A stretch of DNA of 64,000 bases from Proluteimonas luteida (GTDB lineage: Bacteria > Pseudomonadota > Gammaproteobacteria > Xanthomonadales > Xanthomonadaceae): NCBI RefSeq assembly GCF_021191695.1, contig NZ_JAIWPT010000004.1, forward strand, positions 184,485 to 248,484, in the 5' to 3' direction. The notes below the pieces were generated by a model. The model searched no databases and had not been told where the DNA came from. It worked only from the letters and a program-made list of their open reading frames with translations. Shown one piece after another: positions 8,424 through 16,377 of this stretch; within the stretch, counting starts at the first letter, position 1, and each line of letters starts with the position of its first letter. Both the position numbers and the translations under genes were made by a program.

Positions 8424-9128
8424 ATGATCGAATTCGGTCACCTGACCCATGTCGGTCTGCGCCGCGACCTCAACGAGGACACCTACTACGGTGACAGCGA
8501 GCTGGGGCTGTGGCTGGTCGCCGACGGCATGGGCGGCCACGAGTACGGCGAGGTCGCCAGTGCGCTGGCACGCGAGACGATCGTCCGCGAGGTCCGCCAG
8601 GGCACGTCGCTGCCGCAGGCGATCCGGATCGCCGACGAAGAGATCATCCGCGCGTCGCGGCGGCGCAACGACAGCCTGCCGATGGGCACGACCGTGGTCG
8701 CGGCGCGGGTGACCGGCAACCGGTTCGAGGTCGCCTGGGTCGGCGACAGCCGGGTCTACCTGTGGCACGACGCGAAGCTGGCCCAGCTGTCGCAGGACCA
8801 CAGCTACGTGCAGGAGCTGATCGCGCGCGGCGCGATCAGCGTCGACCAGGCGCGCAGCCATCCGCATCGCAACGTGGTCACCCAGGCGCTGGGCGTCACC
8901 GATCCGCAGGCGCTGAATGTCGAGACGCTGTCTGGCGAACTGCAGCCGGGCACCCAGTTGCTGCTGTGCAGCGACGGCCTGACCGAGGAAGTCGACGACC
9001 ACGCGATCTCGCGGGTGCTGTCGCATACCGAATGCAGCGCGCAGGAATGCGTCGACGGGCTGGTCGCCGCGGCGCTCGACGGCGGCGGCTCGGACAACGT
9101 CACGGTGATCCTGATCCGCCGCCACTAG
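8424..9128 (+). CDS. PP2C-family Ser/Thr protein phosphatase
   Basis: A 234-residue soluble PP2C (PPM) phosphatase of the Stp1/PrpC type. The metal-binding motifs are visible in order: LNEDTYY (about residues 16-22), VADGMGGH (32-39), WVGDSRVYLW, LLLCSDGLTEEV, and GGSDNVTVILI at the C-terminus. Such enzymes remove phosphate from Ser/Thr of proteins with Mn2+/Mg2+, often opposing a Hanks-type kinase. No kinase is next to it, so the partner is unknown. ATG is preceded by GGGGA at suitable spacing. Confidence 0.93.
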   Translation: MIEFGHLTHVGLRRDLNEDTYYGDSELGLWLVADGMGGHEYGEVASALARETIVREVRQGTSLPQAIRIADEEIIRASRRRNDSLPMGTTVVAARVTGNRFEVAWVGDSRVYLWHDAKLAQLSQDHSYVQELIARGAISVDQARSHPHRNVVTQALGVTDPQALNVETLSGELQPGTQLLLCSDGLTEEVDDHAISRVLSHTECSAQECVDGLVAAALDGGGSDNVTVILIRRH

Positions 9129-9259
9129 GCGTCGCCCCGGGAGACCCCATGCGGCCTGGACGAGTATGGTATGCCGCGCATCTAACCCCCCTCCCGCGTC
9201 CGAAGGGCAGACAGGGCACCGCAAGCGCCGAAAGGCGCCCTCATCCAGCGTGCGCGCCA

Positions 9260-9283
9260 CCTTCTCCCGCTTGCGGGAGAAGG
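9260..9283. repeat. Hairpin repeat between PP2C gene and dnaQ
   Basis: CCTTCTCCCGC and GCGGGAGAAGG are perfect 11-bp inverted arms separated by 2 bases. It lies between converging genes and may terminate both. The sequence resembles REP-type elements common in Xanthomonadaceae. Confidence 0.65.
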
Positions 9284-9299
9284 GATTCTCCTGCCCGCC

Positions 9300-9995
9300 C
9301 TATTCGTCCCAGAGACACTGCCCCGCCCGGTTGCGGATCGCCTCGACGCGCGCGACATGCAACGCCAGCTCATCGGCCGGCACCTGCAGCCGTGGCCGGG
9401 TGCCGGTGGGTTGCAGCGTGATGACGTGGCGGCTGCGGTTCTCGGTTTCCGGCGGCGCGGCGAAGCCGATCTCGTGCTGGCCGGCGGTCAGGGCGAGATA
9501 CACCTCGGCCAGCAACTGGGCGTCGAGCAGCGCGCCGTGCAGTTGCCGATGGGCGTTGTCGACGCCAAGCCGCTTGCACAGCGCGTCGAGCGAGTTGCGC
9601 TGGCCGGGGAAACGCTGGCGCGCGAGCAGCAGCGAGTCCTCGACGCTGACCCGGCTGCGGATGTCGCGGTAGTCCGGCCCCAGCCGCGCCAGTTCGGCAT
9701 CGAGGAAGCCGATGTCGAACGCGGCGTTGTGGATCACCAGCTCGGCGCCGTCGATGAACGCCAGGAACGCGTCGGCGACGTCCTCGAACGGCGGCTTGTC
9801 GGCGAGGAATTCCAGGCTCAGGCCGGTGATCTCGGCCGCGCCCTGCTCGAAGTCGCAGTCGGGCTTGATGTACTGGTGCCAGGTGCGGCCGCTGGGCCGG
9901 CGTTCGATCAGCTCCACGCAGCCGATTTCGACCACCCGGTTGCCCTTCTTCCATTCCAGGCCGGTGGTTTCGGTGTCGAGGACGATCTGGCGCAT
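9300..9995 (-). CDS. dnaQ: DNA polymerase III epsilon subunit (3'-5' proofreading exonuclease)
   Basis: A 231-residue DnaQ. ExoI motif VLDTETTGL (about residues 5-13), ExoII VIHNAAFDIGFLD and ExoIII-epsilon LHGALLDAQLLAEVY are present, giving the DEDDh metal and His ligands. The C-terminal tail would bind the alpha subunit. It removes misincorporated bases during replication. ATG at 9995 (MRQIVLDTE) matches the family; the frame extends upstream without conservation. It is downstream of rnhA on the same strand, whereas in E. coli the two are divergent. Confidence 0.95.
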   Translation of the reverse strand: MRQIVLDTETTGLEWKKGNRVVEIGCVELIERRPSGRTWHQYIKPDCDFEQGAAEITGLSLEFLADKPPFEDVADAFLAFIDGAELVIHNAAFDIGFLDAELARLGPDYRDIRSRVSVEDSLLLARQRFPGQRNSLDALCKRLGVDNAHRQLHGALLDAQLLAEVYLALTAGQHEIGFAAPPETENRSRHVITLQPTGTRPRLQVPADELALHVARVEAIRNRAGQCLWDE

Positions 9996-10033
9996 CGGCA
10001 GGGCGGGCTCCGTGGGTGGATGAAGGAACGGGA

Positions 10034-10534
10034 TCAGGCGGCGGCGGTGCGCTGGGCGCGCGCGGCGGCGCTGGCGAGCGCATCGACACGTTCGTTCTCG
10101 GGATGGCCGGAATGGCCCTTCACCCAGCGCCAGTCGATGTGGTGGCGTTCGCAGGCCTTCTGCAGCCGCTGCCACAGGTCCTGGTTCTTGACCGCGCCGC
10201 CGCCGGAGGTCTTCCAGCCGCGTCGCACCCAGTTGCGCAACCACTCGGTGATGCCCTGGCGGACATACTGCGAATCGGTATGCAGGACGACCCGGCAGGG
10301 TTCGGTCAGCGCCTCGAGCGCGGCGATCGCACCCATCAGCTCCATGCGGTTGTTGGTGGTCAGCGGCTCGCCGCCGCTGAGCTCGCGCTCGATGTCCCGG
10401 TAGCGCAGCAATGCACCCCAGCCGCCGGGGCCGGGATTGCCGAGGCAGGCGCCATCGGTATAGACCTCGATCTCTTTCAACCCTGCATCCTTCGTTTCCG
10501 CACGTTTCGTCTCCAGCCCGGCCGCGCCCTTCAT
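10034..10534 (-). CDS. rnhA: Ribonuclease HI
   Basis: A 166-residue RNase HI that cuts RNA in RNA-DNA hybrids. Conserved acidic residues are in [36 protein letters not shown] and the C-terminal ENERVDALA segment, with the basic handle [11 protein letters not shown] and [11 protein letters not shown]. The annotated ATG overlaps the stop of the upstream methyltransferase (ATGA). It adds about 19 residues before the E. coli-like start; an in-frame TTG at the [10 protein letters not shown] segment is the alternative. Both genes are likely translated together. Confidence 0.96.
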   Translation of the reverse strand: MKGAAGLETKRAETKDAGLKEIEVYTDGACLGNPGPGGWGALLRYRDIERELSGGEPLTTNNRMELMGAIAALEALTEPCRVVLHTDSQYVRQGITEWLRNWVRRGWKTSGGGAVKNQDLWQRLQKACERHHIDWRWVKGHSGHPENERVDALASAAARAQRTAAA

Positions 10535-11193
10535 GCCGCCGGTACCGCGCCGGGCAGCCGCAGGGCGCTGCGCTGCCGCACCGGCGTCAGCGGCAAGGTC
10601 CGCTTCTGTCCGCGCAGCACATAGGCCGCGCGCAGGCCGGGACCGTCCTGCAGGGTCGTCGACGGGGTTTCGCGCCAGCTCGGGCCGACCCCGCGCGACA
10701 CCGCGTCGGGCGCCAGCCCGGCCTGACGCATGCGCCGGCGCCAGGCCAGCGGCTCAGCCGCATCCAGCCCCTGCCCGCGCCAGCGCCAGCGGTAGGGCGT
10801 CAGCGGGTTGAGCACCAGCAGCCACAGATAGCCGCCCGGCGCCAGCACGCGCACCGCCTCGTCGAGCAGCGCATGTTCACCACGCGCGGCGCCGACCACG
10901 TGCTGCAGCACCACGCTGCCGAACGCCTCGCTGGGCAACGGCAGCGGGCAGGCGCAGCGGACCGGACCGTCGAACAGGCCGCCGGCGCGGGTCAGGCGCA
11001 GGCCGCGCCCACCGACCGCGGCGTCGGCGGCCGACGGCGCCAGCCACAGCCAGGGCAGGCCGGGATGGCCGGCCAGGGCCTCGGACACGACGGCATGTTC
11101 GCTGTCGATGACGGCGCGGCCGGCAGCGCTGGCGAACCAGTCGCTGGGGCTGTCGGGTTGACCGGGCGGGGAGGTCGCGGGCATGGTCCGCAT
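10531..11193 (-). CDS. Class I SAM-dependent methyltransferase-like protein (YafS position)
   Basis: About 220 residues. A methyltransferase-like fold is suggested by [15 protein letters not shown] followed by [27 protein letters not shown], the usual post-motif region. The glycine-rich SAM motif I is not clear near the N-terminus. It sits between gloB (divergent, 36 bp apart) and rnhA (ATGA overlap), the place of yafS in E. coli. The substrate is unknown. Starts at 11193 (MRTMPATS) or 11184 are both possible. Confidence 0.82.
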   Translation of the reverse strand: MRTMPATSPPGQPDSPSDWFASAAGRAVIDSEHAVVSEALAGHPGLPWLWLAPSAADAAVGGRGLRLTRAGGLFDGPVRCACPLPLPSEAFGSVVLQHVVGAARGEHALLDEAVRVLAPGGYLWLLVLNPLTPYRWRWRGQGLDAAEPLAWRRRMRQAGLAPDAVSRGVGPSWRETPSTTLQDGPGLRAAYVLRGQKRTLPLTPVRQRSALRLPGAVPAA

Positions 11194-11229
11194 TGTAAAG
11201 GCTCCGCCAGCCGCCACCGACCACCGCCG

Positions 11230-11994
11230 ATGCGACTGCAGCCGATCCCGGCCTTCGAGGACAACTACATCTGGACGCTGACCGCCGGCGACGGCGCCAG
11301 CCTGATCGTCGACCCCGGCGATGCCGCCCCGGTGCTGGCCGCGGCAGATGCCGGACTGCGCCCTGCGGCGATCCTGCTGACCCACCACCATGCCGACCAT
11401 ATCGGCGGCGTGCCGGCGCTGCTGGCGCGCTGGCCGGACCTGCCGGTGCACGCGCCGGCCGATCCGCGGATCCCGCTGGCGACGCACCGCATCGGCGATG
11501 GCGACCGGGTCGAGACCGGCCCGTGGGCCTTCGACGTGATCGCCGTCCCCGGCCATACCCGCAGCCACGTGGCCTTCCACGGCCACGGCCTGCTGTTCAG
11601 CGGCGATACGCTGTTCAGCCTCGGCTGTGGACGGATGTTCGAAGGTACCCCGGCGCAGATGCTGGCCTCGCTCGACCGGCTGGCCGCATTGCCGCCCGCC
11701 ACGCAGGTCTGCTGCGGGCACGAATACACCCGGTCCAACGCCGTGTTCGCACGGGTCGTGGAGCCGGACAACGCGGCATTGCAGCGCCGCCAACAGGAGA
11801 TCATCGCGATGCGCGACGCCGACCGGCCCACGCTTCCCGTCACCCTGCAGGACGAACTGGCCTGCAATCCGTTCCTGCGCCTCGAAGCGCCCGGCATCCG
11901 CGCCTCGATCGCGCGACAGGCCGGCGACGCCAGCCTCGACCGGGTGGCCCGGTTTGCCGCGCTACGGCAATGGAAGGATGGATTCCGCGCATGA
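11230..11994 (+). CDS. gloB: Hydroxyacylglutathione hydrolase (glyoxalase II)
   Basis: A 254-residue metallo-beta-lactamase-fold enzyme that hydrolyses S-D-lactoylglutathione to D-lactate and glutathione, finishing methylglyoxal detoxification. The [10 protein letters not shown] metal motif (about residues 53-62), [26 protein letters not shown] and [10 protein letters not shown] are present, and the family C-terminal domain follows. Its stop overlaps the mltD start (ATGA). The divergent methyltransferase gene leaves only 36 bp for both promoters. Confidence 0.95.
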   Translation: MRLQPIPAFEDNYIWTLTAGDGASLIVDPGDAAPVLAAADAGLRPAAILLTHHHADHIGGVPALLARWPDLPVHAPADPRIPLATHRIGDGDRVETGPWAFDVIAVPGHTRSHVAFHGHGLLFSGDTLFSLGCGRMFEGTPAQMLASLDRLAALPPATQVCCGHEYTRSNAVFARVVEPDNAALQRRQQEIIAMRDADRPTLPVTLQDELACNPFLRLEAPGIRASIARQAGDASLDRVARFAALRQWKDGFRA

Positions 11995-13208
11995 CGCGCG
12001 GTCGCATGCACCGGCTCGCAGGCGCGCTGCTGTTGGCGTTGGCGCTGGCGCTGCCGGCAGCGGTCCAGGCGGGCAGCCCGGAACGCCCGGCCCAGGCCCC
12101 GGCCGCCACTTCCATGATCGCCACGCCGCCGGCGGCACCTGCTCCACCGGCCAGTCCGGTGCGCAACGGCCGGGAGATCTACACCGCCTTCCGCGACGGC
12201 CTGGCCGATCGCGAATGCGCAGCCGACGCGAGCGAGCGCTGGCGCGCGCACTTCGCCCACGTGCCGCGGCAGATGGCCGCCAACGACGACATCCTGCCGC
12301 TGTTCGGCTATGTCGTCGACGCGCTGCGCGAGGCGCACCTGCCGACCGAATACGCCTTGATCCCGTTCGTCGAGAGCGGCTACCGCCCGGGTGCACGCAG
12401 CGCCGCCGGCCCCGCCGGCCTGTGGCAGTTCATCGCCGTCACCGCGCGCAACCACGAGATCCCGATCCGCCCCGGCTACGACGGCCGGCTGTCGCCGGTC
12501 GAATCGACCCGCGCCGCGGTCCGTTACCTCAAGACCCTGCACGGCATGTTCGCCGGCGACTGGCGGCTGGCGGTGATGGGCTATAACGCCGGCGAATACC
12601 GGGTGTTCGGCGCCCTCAAGCGCGCCGGCCAGCAGGCCATGGACGCAACGCCCGAGACGCTGGCGATGCCGGCCACGACCCACGCGTACGTGCGCAAGCT
12701 GCATGCGCTGTCCTGCCTGATCCTCGAGGCCGAGTCCCGCGACAGCTGGATGGCCGCGCTCGACCGCCCGGTGCCGATCCTGCAGCCGATCACCGTGCCG
12801 GGCGGCATCGGCGACCTCGACACCCTCGCTTCCCGCCACGAGACCGATGCCGCGCTGCTGCGCCGGCTCAATCCCGCACATGCCGATGGCCGCATCGCCC
12901 GCATCGGCCAGCCCTTGCAGGTCCTGGTCCCGAAGGCGGCGGCGGAGGCACCGGTGTTCCTCGCCGAAGCGCCGCCGGAGTACGGCGGCGGCGATGCGCC
13001 TGCCACCGGCACCGGGCTGATCGCCGCAGCACTCGACGCCGCCGCGGCGCGCGTGCATACCGTGGTCCGCGGCGATTCGGCGTCCGCCATCGCCCGCCGC
13101 TACGGCATCAGCACCCAGCAGCTCCTGCGCCGCAACAATCTGGACGTGCGCAGCGTGCTGCGCCCCGGCATGCAGCTGCATGTCGACGACGGACCGGCCG
13201 TGCCCTGA
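11991..13208 (+). CDS. mltD: Membrane-bound lytic murein transglycosylase D
   Basis: A 405-residue protein with a signal sequence, an SLT domain (about residues 95-230) and one C-terminal LysM domain ([26 protein letters not shown]). Catalytic Glu is in [20 protein letters not shown], followed by GLWQF and [10 protein letters not shown]. Such enzymes cleave the glycan backbone with 1,6-anhydro formation during wall growth. E. coli MltD is longer with two LysM repeats and a lipobox; neither a second complete LysM nor a clear lipobox is seen here. Start at 11991 is coupled to gloB; ATG at 12006 is also possible. Confidence 0.92.
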   Translation: MTRGRMHRLAGALLLALALALPAAVQAGSPERPAQAPAATSMIATPPAAPAPPASPVRNGREIYTAFRDGLADRECAADASERWRAHFAHVPRQMAANDDILPLFGYVVDALREAHLPTEYALIPFVESGYRPGARSAAGPAGLWQFIAVTARNHEIPIRPGYDGRLSPVESTRAAVRYLKTLHGMFAGDWRLAVMGYNAGEYRVFGALKRAGQQAMDATPETLAMPATTHAYVRKLHALSCLILEAESRDSWMAALDRPVPILQPITVPGGIGDLDTLASRHETDAALLRRLNPAHADGRIARIGQPLQVLVPKAAAEAPVFLAEAPPEYGGGDAPATGTGLIAAALDAAAARVHTVVRGDSASAIARRYGISTQQLLRRNNLDVRSVLRPGMQLHVDDGPAVP

Positions 13209-13341
13209 GTACAGGCGCCCGCGCGGACGCGGATGCCCATCACGCGCCGTCAGCCGCCCTGCCTCCGATCGGACCCGCGTGTCGCACAGACGTCCGGGCG
13301 CCGGGGATGCCGCCCCGGCCTACGCGCGGGGCGCGGAATGG

Positions 13342-13366
13342 AAAAAGCCCGGCATTGCCGGGCTTT
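13342..13366 (-). terminator. Intrinsic terminator after ppiD
   Basis: A 10-bp perfect stem (AAAGCCCGGC / GCCGGGCTTT) with a 3-base loop, followed on the minus strand by a run of T. It lies 15 bp past the ppiD stop; it could also weakly serve mltD on the plus strand. Confidence 0.85.
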
Positions 13367-13380
13367 CCTTCTGATCTGGA

Positions 13381-15360
13381 TCAGAGCCTCGCCTCGATGA
13401 CGGTGATCTTCATCTGGCTGCGCAGCGCGCGCTGCAGCACTTCCGCGTCCTCGTTGCCGAGCAGTGCGCCGAGCTGCTGGCGCAGCATCGCCCGCTCCTG
13501 CTCGCCGGCTTCGGCCGGATCGCCGGGAGTCACCTTGTCGACGGTGAACACCACGGCGCTGCCATCGGCCAGCAGGACCTTGCCCGGCGTCGACGCACCC
13601 TCGGCCGGGGCGAGCGCACGGAAGTAGGCCTCGGCGGCGGCGGGATCGGGAACCGGCGCGCCACGCGGAATGCCCGGCACGCGCTCGACGGCGAGCGACC
13701 GTGACCCGGCCAGCGCATCCAGCGTCTGCCCTTCCCGCAGCGCGGCGACCATCTCCTCGGCGGCGGCCTCGGCCTGCGCGCGCGCGCGGTCGGCGCGCAC
13801 TTCGGCATCGATGCGGTCGGCAACCTGGTCGAGCGGCAGCGCGCGCTCGGGCGTGTGGCTGGTCACGCGGATGAACACCGTGCGGTTCGGGCCGATCTCG
13901 ATCGCGTCGCTGACCGTGCCGTCCTGGGTCAGCGCCTCGGAGAACGCGGCCTGCAGTACTGCGTTGTTCGCCGCGATCCCGCTGCCGGCGCCGCGCGCGA
14001 ACGGCGCGATCGTCTGGATCGGGCGCCCGGCCAGCTTGGCCGCCGGCTCCAGCGACATCGGCTGCTTGTTGATCTCGTCGACGATGCTGCCGACCAGGTC
14101 GTTGTACAGCCGCGTGCCTTCGTTGTCCCGCATCTCGCTGGCCAGGGTGTCGCGTACGTCCTCGAACTCGACCGACTCGCCCGCGTCCACCTCGCGCAGC
14201 TGCAGCACGTGCCAACCGAAATCGGTGCGCACCGGCGCGCTGGTCTGGCCCGGCTGCAATGCGAACAGCGCATCCTCGAACGGACCGGCCATCATGCCCT
14301 TCTCCATCCAGCCCAGGTCGCCGCCATTGCCGCTCGAGCCCGGATCGTCCGACTCGGCCTGCGCAAGCGCGGCGAAATCGGCATCGGCCGCGCGCGCCTG
14401 CGCGGCGATGTCGGCGGCCTTCTTCTCGGCCGCGGCCTGCGTGGCGGCATCGGCATCGGCCGGCACCTCGATCAGGATGTGCGAAACCAGGCGGCGCTCG
14501 TTGCCGGTGAAGCGCGACTTGACCTGCTCGAAATGCTCGCGCAGTTCGGCTTCGTCGACCTCGCCGGTGGTCGCCAGCGTGCTGCCGTCGATCTCCAGGT
14601 ACTCCAGCGCGACCTTCTCCGGCTCGCGGTAGCGGTTGGCATGCGCTTCGTACCACGCCTGCCGCTCGGCCTCGCTGACCGGCGCTTCCTCGACCGCCGG
14701 CGGCGGCACGATGACGAACGACACGTCGCGACGCTCGCCAAGCAGGCGCATCAGGCGGTCGGCTTCGCCGGCGGTGATGAACGCCGACTCGGCGATGCGC
14801 TGCGGCAGCAGCGTGCGCTGCAGGTCCTGGCGGATGTTCTGTTCGAACTCGCGCGGGGTACGCGGCGGCTGCGCCGACTGCAGGGTGATCTGGTAGCGCT
14901 GCGGGTCGAACCTGCCGTCGACCTGGAAGGCAGGAATCGAGGCGATGATTTCCTGCACCTGGGCATCGCCGACGACGATGTTGCTGCGCTCGGCGGCCAG
15001 CGCCAGCACCGCGCGGTCGATCAGCTGCTCCAGCACCTCGCGCTTGTTTTCCAGGGTCTCGAACTGGCGCGCGTCGAAGTCCTCGCCCTCGGCTTGGCGA
15101 CGCTGCTCGCGCATCGCGTCGAAGGTCTGGCGGAACTCCTCGTTGCTGACCTCGGTCGACGACCACGCGACCTTGCGCACCAGCCACCAGTCCGGCGCGG
15201 ACTTCCACCATGTCGGCGGCGCCTCGACCTTGGCCGCGTAGTCCGCGTTGTTCTGGAACAGGTACTGCTCCATGCCGAAGAATGCGAACGGCACCGCAAG
15301 CACCGCCACGATGGCGATGGCGATCCAACCACTGGTCTTTTCACGTAGGGCTTGCAGCAT
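13381..15360 (-). CDS. ppiD: Periplasmic peptidyl-prolyl isomerase/chaperone PpiD
   Basis: A 659-residue protein with one N-terminal membrane anchor (WIAIAIVAVLAVPFAFFG), a SurA-like N-domain (FRQTFDAMREQRRQAEG region), a parvulin domain around residues 260-360 (SHILIEVPADAD, LGWMEKGMM, GWHVLQLREVD) and a long C-terminal region. PpiD sits at the SecYEG exit and helps newly exported proteins fold. ATG at 15360 starts MLQALREKTSGW, the conserved beginning. Unlike E. coli, where ppiD follows hupB on one strand, the two genes here are divergent across 294 bp. Confidence 0.93.
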   Translation of the reverse strand: MLQALREKTSGWIAIAIVAVLAVPFAFFGMEQYLFQNNADYAAKVEAPPTWWKSAPDWWLVRKVAWSSTEVSNEEFRQTFDAMREQRRQAEGEDFDARQFETLENKREVLEQLIDRAVLALAAERSNIVVGDAQVQEIIASIPAFQVDGRFDPQRYQITLQSAQPPRTPREFEQNIRQDLQRTLLPQRIAESAFITAGEADRLMRLLGERRDVSFVIVPPPAVEEAPVSEAERQAWYEAHANRYREPEKVALEYLEIDGSTLATTGEVDEAELREHFEQVKSRFTGNERRLVSHILIEVPADADAATQAAAEKKAADIAAQARAADADFAALAQAESDDPGSSGNGGDLGWMEKGMMAGPFEDALFALQPGQTSAPVRTDFGWHVLQLREVDAGESVEFEDVRDTLASEMRDNEGTRLYNDLVGSIVDEINKQPMSLEPAAKLAGRPIQTIAPFARGAGSGIAANNAVLQAAFSEALTQDGTVSDAIEIGPNRTVFIRVTSHTPERALPLDQVADRIDAEVRADRARAQAEAAAEEMVAALREGQTLDALAGSRSLAVERVPGIPRGAPVPDPAAAEAYFRALAPAEGASTPGKVLLADGSAVVFTVDKVTPGDPAEAGEQERAMLRQQLGALLGNEDAEVLQRALRSQMKITVIEARL

Positions 15361-15654
15361 GGGTCCGGTCAACTGGCAGGGCGAGCCGCCCAGTTTACCT
15401 GCAAGCGCTGGTGGCCGCAGTCCGCCCCGAGAGGCGTCCGCGCGCGCCCGCCTGCCGCGGTCACCGCGCCAGCGGCCGCCCGCGCGCGTGACTCCGGTTC
15501 AGGAACGGCAGTGATGCGAGTCGAATTCGCGAATTGGATCGCGTACCATGCGCGCCTGACCGGAATCGCCCGTCCGTGGCGCAGACAGGCTGACCCTGTC
15601 GAAACAGGGACGACCCAGACACGTACTTCGTCATACAAGAAGAGGAATCGAAGA
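15361..15654. other. Divergent ppiD/HU intergenic region
   Basis: A 294-bp space that must hold the promoters of ppiD (-) and the HU gene (+). The part nearest HU (15525-15650) is less GC-rich. No protein-like frame is seen, and no promoter pair was clear enough to place. Confidence 0.4.
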
Positions 15655-15933
15655 ATGGCACTTACCAAGAGCGATGTTTGCAGCCAGGTGGCCGACAAGG
15701 CCGGCCTGTCCAAGGCCGATGCAGGTCGCGCCGTCGATGCGCTGCTCGACACCATCACCGACGCGCTGAAGAACGGCGACGCGGTCAATTTCGTCGGCTT
15801 CGGCTCGTTCGTCGCGCGTCCGCGCGCTGCGCGTACCGGCCTGAACCCGCAGACCAAGGAACAGATCCAGATCCCGGCGTCGACCGTGCCTGCATTCAAG
15901 GCTGGCAAGGCGCTCAAGGATGCCGTAAAGTAA
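15655..15933 (+). CDS. hupB: DNA-binding protein HU
   Basis: A 92-residue histone-like protein covering the whole HU fold: N-terminal helices (MALTKSDVCSQVADKAGLSK), then NFVGFGSFVARPRAARTGLNP, containing the beta-arm start, and the GKALKDAVK end. HU bends and packages DNA and assists replication and recombination. The start has a strong AGAGGAA ribosome site. A tRNA-Val gene follows 19 bp after the stop, so the tRNAs may share its transcript. The numbering hupB versus hupA is by E. coli analogy. Confidence 0.95.
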   Translation: MALTKSDVCSQVADKAGLSKADAGRAVDALLDTITDALKNGDAVNFVGFGSFVARPRAARTGLNPQTKEQIQIPASTVPAFKAGKALKDAVK

Positions 15934-15952
15934 CTGGCTTGGTTGTCCGCAT

Positions 15953-16027
15953 GGGTGCTTAGCTCAGCGGTAGAGCGTCTCCTTTACACGGAGAGGGTCG
16001 GGGGTTCGAAACCCTCAGCACCCACCA
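15953..16027 (+). tRNA. tRNA-Val (UAC)
   Basis: A 75-base cloverleaf with encoded CCA. The acceptor GGGTGCT pairs with AGCACCC, the anticodon loop reads CTTTACACG with anticodon TAC, and the T-loop TTCGAAA is present. Confidence 0.96.
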
Positions 16028-16046
16028 CGCACCGGGTTGAAAAAAT

Positions 16047-16123
16047 GGAGCGGTAGTTCAGCTGGTTAGAATGCTGGCCTGTCACGCCGGAGGTCGCGGG
16101 TTCGAGTCCCGTCCGCTCCGCCA
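16047..16123 (+). tRNA. tRNA-Asp (GUC), copy 1
   Basis: A 77-base cloverleaf with encoded CCA. The acceptor GGAGCGG pairs with CCGCTCC, and the anticodon GTC is in the loop CTGTCAC. Identical to the copy at 16250. Confidence 0.96.
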
Positions 16124-16130
16124 GATGCAA

Positions 16131-16162
16131 GAAAACCCCGCAGAAATGTGGGGTTTTTCTTT
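16131..16162 (+). terminator. Intrinsic terminator after tRNA-Asp copy 1
   Basis: AAAACCCC and GGGGTTTT arms face each other, followed by a T-rich run. The neighbouring tRNA-Asp copy is followed by a closely similar hairpin, so tRNA and terminator were duplicated together. Confidence 0.85.
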
Positions 16163-16249
16163 TGTATGCGTCGCCGATGCGGAGCCGATGAAATTAATCG
16201 CCTCGCGGCTGTTCCAATTCGGAAACTTTCATGTAGAATCTCGCGCCTC

Positions 16250-16326
16250 GGAGCGGTAGTTCAGCTGGTTAGAATGCTGGCCTGTCACGCCGGAGGTCGC
16301 GGGTTCGAGTCCCGTCCGCTCCGCCA
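16250..16326 (+). tRNA. tRNA-Asp (GUC), copy 2
   Basis: Identical in sequence to the copy at 16047-16123, with encoded CCA and anticodon GTC. An AT-rich stretch upstream (about 16190-16240) probably carries its own promoter. Confidence 0.96.
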
Positions 16327-16332
16327 GTTGCA

Positions 16333-16366
16333 CGAAAAAACCCTGCAGAAATGCGGGGTTTTTTCG
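16333..16366 (+). terminator. Intrinsic terminator after tRNA-Asp copy 2
   Basis: The arms CGAAAAAACCC(T)GC and GCGGGGTTTTTTCG face each other across a short loop, followed by a T-rich run. Because the arms carry A-runs and T-runs, it can also stop the serine hydrolase transcript arriving on the minus strand. Confidence 0.85.
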
Positions 16367-16377
16367 TTTTCGCCGGA

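Noticed and set aside
8182..8427. An 81-codon frame between serA and the PP2C gene
   Set aside because: No protein-like composition, no ribosome site, and the real gene starts at 8424 in another frame.
10531..11793. A 420-codon reading of the methyltransferase frame
   Set aside because: The first 200 codons are antisense to gloB, which is a clear enzyme gene; the real start is near 11193.
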